A DNA stretch of 64,000 nucleotides from Acetivibrio clariflavus DSM 19732 (GTDB lineage Bacteria; Bacillota; Clostridia; Acetivibrionales; Acetivibrionaceae). The number at the start of each line of letters is the position of its first letter. Position 1 is the first letter of the stretch. This document shows, in pieces, positions 55,652 to 64,000 of this stretch. Position numbers and translations under genes: made by a program. The notes under the pieces were generated by a model that saw only the letters and a list, made by a program, of their open reading frames with translations, did not search any database and had not been told where the DNA came from. The stretch is taken from contig NC_016627.1 in the NCBI RefSeq assembly GCF_000237085.1, forward strand, positions 2,728,118 through 2,792,117. Reading direction: 5' to 3'.

Positions 55652-56941
55652 CTACATAGATGTCAAAAAATACACAGTGTCCATTTCAATACAATTTGCA
55701 ATATCTATAACGTCCTGCCTTGAAACTTTTTTTACTTTTTCAATTATGTCATCGGGCGAGTCCTTTGTTCCTGCAATTATTTGACTTAAGTTGAAATCTA
55801 CTATTTGCAGTTGACTGTCTTTAAGCGACTTTATCCCGGTTTCTATGCTTTTGATGGATGATTCAAACTCATAATCGGAAATATTTCCGTTTTTCATATC
55901 TTCAAGCTGTTTCACAATGACCTCATAGGCCTTATCTTTATTGCTAATTTCTATACCGGCACTTATAACCATCAAGCCTTTAAACTTTTCAAGCCTTGAA
56001 AAGACATAATAAGCCATACCGTTTTTTTCACGGACGTTTTGGAACAGTTTTGAATGTATACCTCCTCCTAAAATACTGTTATAAAGCATCAACTTGTAAT
56101 AATTCTCCGAATTGGGTTCAATATTGGTTCTAAAACCGACAGATAACTTTGCTTGATTAACATTCATCCGTTCAACTACTTCTCTAGCTTGTGATACATG
56201 TTTCTCAACATTAGTCGGCTGTATCTTTTTTATTTCCCTTCGATTAATCTGCTTGAGTTTATCAATAATATACCCTGTCTTATCATCGTTAAAGTCTCCG
56301 GAAATAAAAACGTAAACCGGCAATGTTTCCAAAAAATATTTATAATGCTCATAGAGATTGTTTTCAGTTATGGTATCTATATCTTCAACGGTGCCATATT
56401 CAAAAATACCAAAGGGTTCATTTTCACACATAACTTCAAGGCATTTGTCAACACCATACTGTACTTTGTCATTCACTCTGCTCTCAATAAGTTCCTTGAG
56501 ATTTTTAGCTTCCTGCTGTACATATTCCCTCTTAAACACTCCATTTTCCGTAACAGGGTTTGTTATAATCTCAAACAAAAGGTCAAAAGCCTTCTTAGTC
56601 AAATCAGTTTCCCCACTTGCGTATTTATCGCATATAAAATCCAAATAAAACTGAATTATTTGGTTCTCACCTTTTTTTGTCACACCGCAGTCAAAAGTTG
56701 CACCATATAATTCCTCAAGGTAAAGTGATATATCCTGAATTGTCGGAAAATTGACACTGCCCCGCCTGAGAACTGCCGGTAGCATTGCATTCTTTGAAGC
56801 ATTTTCCCTGCTCAGATTATCATGGAAAAATACGTTTATTGAATTGGTCTTAAACCTGTCTGTTTTAATCTGATAGACTTTTATACCGTTAAAAGAAGCA
56901 ACTTCCAACACTTGACCGTCCGATAATACATTATTTGCCAT
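55652..56941 (-). CDS. M16-like protein without zinc motif, YmfF-like
   Basis: 429 residues with M16 fold signatures (NAMLPAVLRRGSVNFPTIQDISLYLEELYGA; RVNDKVQYGVDKCLEVMCEN; the Arg-Tyr-like LYNSILGGGIHSKLFQNVREKNGMAYYVFSR) but with no HxxEH: the position reads LPAVLRRGS. This fits the catalytically silent partner (YmfF type) of the active M16 protein next door. 129 bases separate the two genes. GAGGA precedes the ATG. Confidence 0.85.
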   Translation of the reverse strand: MANNVLSDGQVLEVASFNGIKVYQIKTDRFKTNSINVFFHDNLSRENASKNAMLPAVLRRGSVNFPTIQDISLYLEELYGATFDCGVTKKGENQIIQFYLDFICDKYASGETDLTKKAFDLLFEIITNPVTENGVFKREYVQQEAKNLKELIESRVNDKVQYGVDKCLEVMCENEPFGIFEYGTVEDIDTITENNLYEHYKYFLETLPVYVFISGDFNDDKTGYIIDKLKQINRREIKKIQPTNVEKHVSQAREVVERMNVNQAKLSVGFRTNIEPNSENYYKLMLYNSILGGGIHSKLFQNVREKNGMAYYVFSRLEKFKGLMVISAGIEISNKDKAYEVIVKQLEDMKNGNISDYEFESSIKSIETGIKSLKDSQLQIVDFNLSQIIAGTKDSPDDIIEKVKKVSRQDVIDIANCIEMDTVYFLTSM

Positions 56942-56985
56942 TTAACCAGTCCTCTCAATTTTATTTTAATACTTCACTTTATATT

Positions 56986-57015
56986 AGTATAATAAAAACA
57001 CCCTGCTTTATTCAA
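56986..57015 (-). promoter_or_regulatory. Predicted sigma-A promoter for the M16 pair
   Basis: Minus strand TTGAAT (57015-57010), 18 bases, TATACT (56991-56986), about 45 bases before the ATG. Confidence 0.5.
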
Positions 57016-57219
57016 TATTTGGTAAACATTTTGATGTTCCACTTAACAATGGCAGAAAGGCGATTATAAAAAAGCCCTCAGCTCTTTAAAATATAGCTTT
57101 CAAGCCATATAGCAGTGAAATAGCTACTTAAGTTGCAAGCATAATATTATACAATAAAAAGCTGCAAAGACTGCGCCCTCGTGGTTCCTTTAATAAACAG
57201 AAACTAAAAAGAAATAGCC

Positions 57220-57417
57220 TTACACTATAGAACGACTATTGTACCTTATTGAGCAGGAAAATCAAACTAAAAAGCTTCAGATAAAAATATGGGTAGATAA
57301 TGTTTCAAGAAGGATAATAGCAGCACAGAGACAAAGAAAAATAATTCCAGAAATAAAAAAATTCTCAATACTTCAGCAAATAAACACAAAAACTACCTGC
57401 GTTATTTCAGCCGGGTA
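57220..57417 (+). pseudogene. Coding-like relic of unknown origin
   Basis: A plus-strand frame open from about 57220 reads IERLLYLIEQENQTKKLQIK and further IWVDNVSRRIIAAQRQRKII before stopping at 57417. It has no start codon with a ribosome site and ends inside a long inverted repeat. The basic, helical composition looks protein-like but I recognise no family. The remaining 57016-57220 holds nothing I can support. Confidence 0.3.
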
Positions 57418-57429
57418 GTTTTTGTGTTT
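57382..57429 (-). terminator. Strong inverted repeat/terminator after the diguanylate cyclase gene
   Basis: AAACACAAAAACTACC and its exact complement, 16 pairs around a 16-base loop, immediately past the stop codon of the GGDEF gene. A/T runs on both sides allow either direction. Confidence 0.75.
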
Positions 57430-57446
57430 TTTAACGTATTTGACAT

Positions 57447-59156
57447 CTAAATGTTTTTATTATGATCCACCCCAATTTTATTCACCATGGATTTACGTTT
57501 ATACTCATCTTTGTCACATTCCATCATTTGCTTCATTTCATACATCAATTTATCGCTTCTTTTAATAACATCGTGTATATCTTCATCCAATTCAGGATTA
57601 AAACATGCCGTTCCATAAGAAAGTTCCAGCGGATAAGGAAGATTCTGTTCCTTTATCATCCTTTCCAAATCCTGTTGTATATTCTCTATCGGTTCATAAG
57701 TTATACAAATAAGCTCATCCCCTCCTATACGGAACACCTCTCCTTTACTACCTACTATGTTTTTTATAATATTATAGCAAATTCGTATAGCTTCATCTCC
57801 AGTATCATGTCCATAATGATCATTTATATATTTCAAATAATTCAAATCAAATTCCGTTATATGAATATTTTTCAAACGCTCGGGATCTTTAGAAATTTCA
57901 ACGATTTCCTTTTCAAAGGCATTACGATTTTTAGCCTGAGTCATAAGATCCAAATCTGCCATTTTTATTATAAGTTCATTTTTCTCCTGATCCGCAATAA
58001 TCTTTAAGTAGCGTTTCCAGGAAAAAGTCAGTATAGTAATTACGGAAATCAAAATGCTTATTGGAAAGGTAACAAAACGTTCACTGTAGATTCTTAAATA
58101 ATATAAAACAACATCAAATACTGCACCAAATAATACAATCATTAACGGTATCAATAATAATTTAATTCTTGTATTCTTTTCTACCACTAAATCATATATA
58201 ATTGCACCTATAGCCAATACTATTTCCAGTATAAGCATAACAATAAAGAAAAATAATAGTTCGAACAATTCTTTAACCTTTGTAATCTGTAAAATGAAAG
58301 CTGTTAATACAAACAAAGTATGAACGGTAATCATAGCACCTATAATTTTTTTGCATCTTTCACGGCATAGGTTGTAAATATAAAAACTAAACGCAATAGG
58401 CATCAGAAATAAGCAATAATAATCAACAAAATATGTTATTTGTGCATTCCCAATAATTAAGCTGAAAAAATCATACTGGTTTATGCTCCATAAACCACTG
58501 CAAAGTGCACAAATACCGATTAATTTAAAATTATCATCCCAATGCCCGGTTTTAATACGCAACGAGAAATAAATAATAAGCGATAAAACACCTGCCATAA
58601 TAATAAATGTACATATCATGATTCCAGGGAACTTTTTTAAAATAAGTGCGGCATAAACAGAATTTTGATTGGCATAAGATACCTTCTTTACTACTCCTGC
58701 ATACTTATCATTAACTGAAACCATTTCTATAACAAGTCTTTTCCCATTACTCCTCGAAGGAATAGTTATGACATTATTTAAAAAACCTTTATTGTCTTTA
58801 AATAGAGGATATTGAGAATTATTATAGCCATAGGAATAAATTTCTTTGCCATCTAATGTAACTCGAACCGAATCATATGCTGTAAAAATACACAATGCCT
58901 GTGAATCTTTAAATGTTTCAGGAAGTATTCGGGAGATAGAAAAAGTATCCCCAGCCTTTGTTTCATAATTTGTATAAGGTAATTTAACATTTTTAACCAG
59001 CTTATCATTAACTCTATAGTCCCAGCCTTCATTCATAGAAATCAATTCTTCAAATTGAACACCAGTATTCTGATAAGGGAAAATAAAACCAACAAACAAA
59101 AATACAAGTAATGCAAACAAACATATTCCTTCAAAAATTCGGCTAATAATTTTCAA
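57447..59156 (-). CDS. Membrane diguanylate cyclase (7TM sensor plus GGDEF)
   Basis: 569 residues. N-terminal signal/anchor helix, an extracellular beta-rich domain (~35-165, like 7TMR-DISM extracellular modules), seven to eight membrane helices (~170-390), a short linker helix and a GGDEF domain (~400-545). The active site reads RIGGDELICI (GGDEL instead of GGDEF), with the metal-binding FDLNYLKYINDHYGHDTGD. No RxxD inhibitory site is visible five residues before GGDEL. Makes c-di-GMP if active. Start is TTG 59156 with GGAGGG nine bases upstream. Confidence 0.85.
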   Translation of the reverse strand: MKIISRIFEGICLFALLVFLFVGFIFPYQNTGVQFEELISMNEGWDYRVNDKLVKNVKLPYTNYETKAGDTFSISRILPETFKDSQALCIFTAYDSVRVTLDGKEIYSYGYNNSQYPLFKDNKGFLNNVITIPSRSNGKRLVIEMVSVNDKYAGVVKKVSYANQNSVYAALILKKFPGIMICTFIIMAGVLSLIIYFSLRIKTGHWDDNFKLIGICALCSGLWSINQYDFFSLIIGNAQITYFVDYYCLFLMPIAFSFYIYNLCRERCKKIIGAMITVHTLFVLTAFILQITKVKELFELLFFFIVMLILEIVLAIGAIIYDLVVEKNTRIKLLLIPLMIVLFGAVFDVVLYYLRIYSERFVTFPISILISVITILTFSWKRYLKIIADQEKNELIIKMADLDLMTQAKNRNAFEKEIVEISKDPERLKNIHITEFDLNYLKYINDHYGHDTGDEAIRICYNIIKNIVGSKGEVFRIGGDELICITYEPIENIQQDLERMIKEQNLPYPLELSYGTACFNPELDEDIHDVIKRSDKLMYEMKQMMECDKDEYKRKSMVNKIGVDHNKNI

Positions 59157-59159
59157 GTT

Positions 59160-59453
59160 TCAGAACCCTCCAGCGTATTCAATTGTTTTATCTTATTCTA
59201 AACCAAATGCACTATTTTTGAACTGTTCATAAAGGAGCAATTCAGAGTATGCATATAATTTACCAGATAATCAAGCGATATTCCTGAATACTTTAAAATT
59301 TTTTCTGGAAAACCATGACTTTATAACTTAATTTAATTTTTGAATTTGACTATAAATAATATAAGTATATACAGTAATTATATCATATTTTATAAACTTG
59401 TGATATAGATGTTAAGCAATGGATTGTATCAATTTGCTGCAGGAAAAAAGAAA
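59160..59453. other. Intergenic region, nothing recognised
   Basis: AT-rich stretch between the xylanase end and the diguanylate cyclase start. It should hold the latter's promoter; no ORF or repeat supported. Confidence 0.4.
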
Positions 59454-59496
59454 TGCACCTCCAAACATTTGATTGTTATCAAACATTTGAGGTGCA
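59454..59496 (-). terminator. Intrinsic terminator of the xylanase/esterase gene
   Basis: TGCACCTC/GAGGTGCA outer stem plus an ATTTGAT/ATCAAAC inner stem, followed on the minus strand by TTTCTTTTTTCC. Confidence 0.75.
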
Positions 59497-59541
59497 CATC
59501 ACTATTGGCAAATAGCCATCTTTATAAAGAATCAGTTACAT

Positions 59542-62500
59542 TTATTGCTCGTTTCCCTCTAAACCGACAGAAATAATATTCCAGAAAGAATCTTTTTCTT
59601 TATATTCTCTGTCAAAGATCAACGGGTCTTGAGATCCACGCCATGAATGCTGATCGTTGATACCCCATAGTGTTACCGAGGAGATATAATCTTTGTAATC
59701 GATATAGATCTGGAACAATTCTTTATAGATCTGTGCCTGTTTTGCTGCCATAGCTGAATCCGGTGGCGGGCCATTGCCATCAATAGCTGTCGCAATATCA
59801 AGTTCTGTAATCTGAACATCGTAACCTGCTGCAACGAATTTTTCAATTGTTTCTCTGTATTGGTCCATTGGAGGGTACTCAATATTTACATGGCTTTGCA
59901 TACCAATACCGTCAATATTACCGGCTGCTTTTGCCTCTGCCAATAATTCAATGATCTGTTCTGCTTTTCCTTCATCATACTCATTGTAATCATTGTAGTA
60001 TAACTTAATGCCGGTGCCTTCTGAAGCTTTTCTTGCATATTCAAAGGCCTTTGTAACATAGGAGTAATCCCCATAAACAGTCTTCCAGTTGTTATACGGC
60101 ATTGTATAAGATGAAACAACTTCGTTACATACATCGTAAGCATAGAACAGATCCGGATATTTTTCTTTGATATGTCCAAATACCTGATTTATAAATTGTT
60201 CAAGACGTTTATCCATTGTAGCCGGATCTACATAAGCACCGTTATCGTCAAATCCTTCTTTGAAGAACCAAGCTGGAGTCTGGCTATGCCATACTAAGGT
60301 GTGTCCTCTAAGCTTCAAACCGTTAGCTACTGCAAAATCACAATACTGATCCATTTTTTCAAAATTACATACAACCTCGCCTGCTGCTTGTGATGCAGCC
60401 TTATCCAATAACGCTTCCGGCTTCATATCATTTTCAGCAGTGATACTGTTGTAGTGTGTCAATAAATTCTTTGTATACCTTTCGTCATTTAATCCGTTCA
60501 AATGAACGGCTGCACCTATATAGAATTTATCACCGTATACCTCTTTTAAGCTATAACTTCCCAATGCCGCTATTGCTGCATCTAATGCCTCAATCGCTTG
60601 TTCTATTTCATCGGAAGTTGCGTCAGCTTTAGCAATAATATCTTCTGCTTTAGCTGCTGCTTTATTCACTTCTTTTCCATTTGGCAAGGAGCTTAAATCC
60701 AAATTGGCATATCTCTTAACAACACTCATGAACTTTATTATATCGTTCAATTCGTTATATGCTGTATCTATTTGAGCCTGAGTTGTTGCATTATCAATTG
60801 CCTCTTTCGCATTTTCCAATCTCGCGGTGAAAGCTGCAACGCCTTTTGAAAATGCAGATACGTCAACCTTCTGGGCAGATTCAACTAACGACATTAACTT
60901 ATACGGATTTATTCCGGGAACATCTCCCTCCCTTTTACCGGTAAGTATAACTTCACCGAACAAGGAGGTGTTATTCCATGCACTATCAGTGGTATCAAAT
61001 ATGGTGATTGTTCCGGCTCTACCCGAACCAATACAATCATTTACCTGCAATTCAATGCCATAAACGGTATCGTTCTTTGCAGCCTTCAGTAACTCAATTC
61101 TTCCTTCCACAATGTACTCATTTTCCCCAACCTTGGTAGCTGTGTAGAAACGGCTGGCATCACCTACATCATAGGACCTGACATTATTGTAATTTACTCT
61201 GTAATGTACGTCATCATAGCCATAGGATACAGACTTATTATTGTTCTCATCCAGGAAGATTTCAACAGAGTCCTGTTCCCAGGCATTGAAAGGTGCAACC
61301 GACATATTGGGATCCTTTACCTGTGCAAGGAAATAAAGTGCATTGTCATCCCATAATAACTTAAATGTTGCCCTTGCTTCTACTGCTGCACCGTTTATAT
61401 GTGGAGGCTGAATCTCAATTGCCTTATTCCAAACCTCATCAATTACACCATCTATCTTTGGTGTACCATATTTTGCAACGATTCTTCCGTCTGCTGTAAA
61501 TCCATTATCATCAGTTACTATATCCGGACTTTCAATTTCTTTCTCAGCAAAGAATAAATCCGGCAAGATGTTATATAGATACTGATTTACGCATTGCCAT
61601 GTATGTGTTCCGCCTTCGAGCAATAAGAAGTATAAGTTACCTTTTGATAAATCCGCATTGTAAATAAAGATTGGGTTGCCTTCGCTATCTTTTTGATTAG
61701 CCAAAGCTGGAATTGCATTTACCATTCCGCCATACGCAATATCATCAGTACCGGTAGCTGCAAATACATAGTAATCAGTTAAGGAATAACCCTTTACGAC
61801 ATTTGTAAAATCAGCATTTCCCGGGCCACCGCATAGCGGTATATAATACTTGAAGTAATCAAAACGGTTCCTCATGAGAGTAAATGTACATCCTGCTCCT
61901 TGAGAGAATCCGCCAACCGCACGATGATTTCTTGCAGCTTTCAGATCTTCCTGAGAACCTGATGCTGAATATGTATTATATTTTGTTTCGATAAACGGTA
62001 GAATCTCGTTGATCATTTCATACTGCAATCTTCCCGATTCCATACCTCTATAACCGGGAGTAACAACAATCATCGGATCAAGTTCGCCATTGGCAATCAT
62101 CATGTCAAGTACTTTCTTCATAACAGTGGTTACGCTAGGATCGCCAAATACTGTGTTTTGGTTCTCTGATGTACCGTGAATCAAATATAACACATTATAT
62201 TTTGTGTCTTTATCCTCCGGATTATAGCCTGCAGGAAGATATACTAGCAAATCTTTTTTAACTGCTTCACCGCGTGTTCCGTCATCGCTATACTCATATG
62301 TATCATAGTATTCTCTTACAACTGTTCCCTTTGCACTATCGTCATAATCCGCTCCGGTGAGATACTCTGCAGGAATTCTTCTAAACTCTTTTATTTTTGC
62401 TATTTCCGGATCCAAGTCCTTAATATCTTTATGAACAAGTTCTTTTATTGCCTGATAGATAGAAGCACAGAGTGCATCAACTTTCTCTTGATCACCTGTA

Positions 62501-64000
62501 GCGATTGTTGCATCGGCTTGAGCTACCAATTCTTTCACTTTAGCTGCAGTTTCGTCAGTATAACGAACCAATTCAATGTCGTTTGCAATACTAACCATCT
62601 TTAATAAATCATATTTGTTGAAGCCCATTACATCGTCAGCACTTTTTTCACTGAGAACAAGTTTACCGAATTTTGTTGGGCTTAAATATGTAGTACTTGT
62701 TTTATCGAATACATTCAAAGTACCGGTTCTGTTTCCACCCTTAGCATCATTTACCTGCAACTCAAAACCATAGATATTGTTGCTCTTTGCCGGATTTTGC
62801 AGGGCAAGCCTTGCTTCAACAATATATCCGGTTACATTACCTTCAGCATCTTTCTTTTTAGATGTTGCAGTATATAATAGGTCTAAGCTTCCACGGTCGG
62901 AAGAAAGACTGTTTTCACAGCTAATTCTATAATGTCTGTCATCAAGGTCAAAGATATTCTCTACGGCATTATTGCCTTCATCCAAGAATATTTCAACACA
63001 GTCTCTGTTATAAACTGTTCCTGATGATACATCTAAGGCATTATCAGTAACATCGGCCAAAACATAGATTGCCCTATCATCCCATAATACTTTAAATTTA
63101 GCTGTTGTATCTGTTGATCCGGTACCCGATGGAGTCGCCGGAACAAAATCAGCTTTATCCCATACTTCATCGATTTCACCATCGATCACCGGTGAACCGT
63201 ACTTGGCAATCATGTTGCCGTTAGCGTCCAAACCTTTAATCTTTAACTCTGCAAATGCTTTGTCCAGTGCATTAATTGCTTTTTCTATCTTATCGGGTGG
63301 TATGACTTCCTTTGCCAGAAGTTTTTCTGCCTCTTCCACTGCTTTTCTAACAGCATTTGCACCCTCAGTCTGGTATAAGGATAAATCCATCTTTGCCGCT
63401 TTTGAAACTGCATTTGCAAATGTAATTACACTATTCAAATCTTCATAAGCTTTATCTATATCCTTCTGAGTTGATGAATTCTTTGCGATTACATCTTTTG
63501 CTTTCTTTAACTGTGCCTTAAATGCTAAAGCTTCAATATCCATCTTCTCGGCAGAATCAATTAACTTGATTAATTTGTAAGGGTTTAGTCCTGGAACATC
63601 TCCGTCCCTTTTACCGGTAAGCACAATTTCGCCAAATAAGGACGTATTATTCCATGCACCATCAGTCTTATCAAATACAGTGATCGTTCCTGCTCTGCTT
63701 GTTCCAATACAATCATTTACCTGCAATTCAATACCGTAAATGGTATTATTCTTTGCAGTATTCAGTAACTCAATTCTTCCTTCCACAAGATATTCATTAT
63801 CACCTATCTTTGTAGCTGTATAGAATCGATCGCCGTCACCGTTGTCAATTGACTGAACATTATTGTAATTTACTCTGAAATGCAAGTCATCAGGACCGTA
63901 AGATGTAGTCTTATCATTATTCTCATCCAGGAAAACTTCGACAGAATCTTGTTCCCAAGCATTCCAGGCTGCAACCGACATGTTGGGATCTTTTACCTGT
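59542..64000 (-). CDS. Multidomain xylanase (GH10) / feruloyl esterase (CE1) with CBM9 modules, 5' end outside window
   Basis: At least 1485 residues; the N-terminus lies beyond 64000. Numbering from the Met at 63981: end of a CBM9 (1-~125); helical FIVAR-like linker; second CBM9 (~250-445, IDGEIDEVWDKADF); linker; CE1 feruloyl esterase (~535-815) with Ser in VGGFSQGAG (~690), Asp candidate in TGTDDIAYG and His in EGGTHTW; third CBM9 (~830-1015); linker; GH10 xylanase (~1140-1475) with acid/base Glu in YDVCNEVVS (~1284) and nucleophile Glu in QITELDIAT (~1393). It cuts xylan and releases ferulate cross-links outside the cell. No dockerin follows GH10, so the C-terminal end does not attach it to a cellulosome. 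Confidence 0.92.
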   Translation of the reverse strand, partial: QVKDPNMSVAAWNAWEQDSVEVFLDENNDKTTSYGPDDLHFRVNYNNVQSIDNGDGDRFYTATKIGDNEYLVEGRIELLNTAKNNTIYGIELQVNDCIGTSRAGTITVFDKTDGAWNNTSLFGEIVLTGKRDGDVPGLNPYKLIKLIDSAEKMDIEALAFKAQLKKAKDVIAKNSSTQKDIDKAYEDLNSVITFANAVSKAAKMDLSLYQTEGANAVRKAVEEAEKLLAKEVIPPDKIEKAINALDKAFAELKIKGLDANGNMIAKYGSPVIDGEIDEVWDKADFVPATPSGTGSTDTTAKFKVLWDDRAIYVLADVTDNALDVSSGTVYNRDCVEIFLDEGNNAVENIFDLDDRHYRISCENSLSSDRGSLDLLYTATSKKKDAEGNVTGYIVEARLALQNPAKSNNIYGFELQVNDAKGGNRTGTLNVFDKTSTTYLSPTKFGKLVLSEKSADDVMGFNKYDLLKMVSIANDIELVRYTDETAAKVKELVAQADATIATGDQEKVDALCASIYQAIKELVHKDIKDLDPEIAKIKEFRRIPAEYLTGADYDDSAKGTVVREYYDTYEYSDDGTRGEAVKKDLLVYLPAGYNPEDKDTKYNVLYLIHGTSENQNTVFGDPSVTTVMKKVLDMMIANGELDPMIVVTPGYRGMESGRLQYEMINEILPFIETKYNTYSASGSQEDLKAARNHRAVGGFSQGAGCTFTLMRNRFDYFKYYIPLCGGPGNADFTNVVKGYSLTDYYVFAATGTDDIAYGGMVNAIPALANQKDSEGNPIFIYNADLSKGNLYFLLLEGGTHTWQCVNQYLYNILPDLFFAEKEIESPDIVTDDNGFTADGRIVAKYGTPKIDGVIDEVWNKAIEIQPPHINGAAVEARATFKLLWDDNALYFLAQVKDPNMSVAPFNAWEQDSVEIFLDENNNKSVSYGYDDVHYRVNYNNVRSYDVGDASRFYTATKVGENEYIVEGRIELLKAAKNDTVYGIELQVNDCIGSGRAGTITIFDTTDSAWNNTSLFGEVILTGKREGDVPGINPYKLMSLVESAQKVDVSAFSKGVAAFTARLENAKEAIDNATTQAQIDTAYNELNDIIKFMSVVKRYANLDLSSLPNGKEVNKAAAKAEDIIAKADATSDEIEQAIEALDAAIAALGSYSLKEVYGDKFYIGAAVHLNGLNDERYTKNLLTHYNSITAENDMKPEALLDKAASQAAGEVVCNFEKMDQYCDFAVANGLKLRGHTLVWHSQTPAWFFKEGFDDNGAYVDPATMDKRLEQFINQVFGHIKEKYPDLFYAYDVCNEVVSSYTMPYNNWKTVYGDYSYVTKAFEYARKASEGTGIKLYYNDYNEYDEGKAEQIIELLAEAKAAGNIDGIGMQSHVNIEYPPMDQYRETIEKFVAAGYDVQITELDIATAIDGNGPPPDSAMAAKQAQIYKELFQIYIDYKDYISSVTLWGINDQHSWRGSQDPLIFDREYKEKDSFWNIISVGLEGNEQ

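Noticed and set aside
59542-60560. Dockerin at the C-terminus of the xylanase
   Set aside because: The chain ends a few residues after the GH10 domain (GLEGNEQ); no duplicated calcium-binding loop is present.

Overview
The window reads as chromosome of a low-GC, anaerobic, spore-forming, plant-polysaccharide-degrading clostridium, most like the Acetivibrio (Clostridium) thermocellum group. Reasons: AT-rich DNA with strong GGAGG-type ribosome sites and many TTG/GTG starts; sporulation-type genes (SpoIID-like, SpoVD-like, SpoVE/FtsW-like, Spo0E-like); a multidomain xylanase/feruloyl esterase with CBM9 modules; and a pyr operon controlled by PyrR. The species cannot be fixed from sequence alone. 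Most genes are on the minus strand.

Layout. 1-4.0 kb: start of rimO, then a minus-strand set of phosphatase, Mre11/SbcD-like nuclease, half-length Rad50/SbcC-like ATPase and a small coiled-coil protein. 4.0-14.7 kb: complete de novo UMP operon, transcribed pyrR-pyrB-pyrC-pyrF-carA-carB-pyrK-pyrD, with a PyrR-type attenuator before pyrR and a second, different leader (58-codon peptide overlapping a terminator) before pyrB. 14.7-23 kb: small membrane proteins, a secreted YcdB-like protein with SLH-like tail, a cytosolic starch-binding-like module, yajC-tgt-queA and a SpoIID/LytB protein. 23.1-25.9 kb: lysine riboswitch, dapA, dapB and a double-ACT protein. 26-30.5 kb: cobalamin adenosyltransferase, tRNA-Leu, sirtuin, PH-domain protein and an ABC-F ribosome-protection protein with a long leader containing a 27-codon ORF. 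30.7-35.7 kb is the accessory stretch: a broken GT39-like membrane glycosyltransferase, a frameshifted IS256-family element, gene debris and a GT2-TPR glycosyltransferase. 36-38.8 kb: a two-gene module of a membrane coiled-coil protein and a VWA plus substrate-binding protein.

39-51.4 kb: the dcw (division and cell wall) cluster, transcribed mraZ-rsmH-ftsL-spoVD/pbp-murE-murF-mraY-ftsW-murG. murD is absent between mraY and ftsW, and murA survives only as a promoter-bearing N-terminal fragment ending in a terminator-like hairpin. mraZ has a textbook three-unit MraZ operator. The rsmH-ftsL gap holds an array of about twelve TCTTTTGTA motifs spaced at 22 bp. 51.4-56.9 kb: rodA, a spo0E-like gene, lgt and a pair of M16 peptidase-like genes. 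57.4-59.2 kb: a membrane diguanylate cyclase. 59.5-64 kb: the C-terminal 1.5 kaa of a CBM9/feruloyl-esterase/CBM9/GH10 enzyme that runs off the window.

Taken together, pyrimidine synthesis (UMP and, downstream, UDP-sugars), diaminopimelate synthesis (dapA/dapB) and the mur/mra genes supply peptidoglycan precursors, and the FtsW/RodA/PBP proteins polymerise them. The most unusual material is in control regions: the pyrB leader, the 22-bp array before ftsL, the ABC-F leader, and hairpins before several genes.
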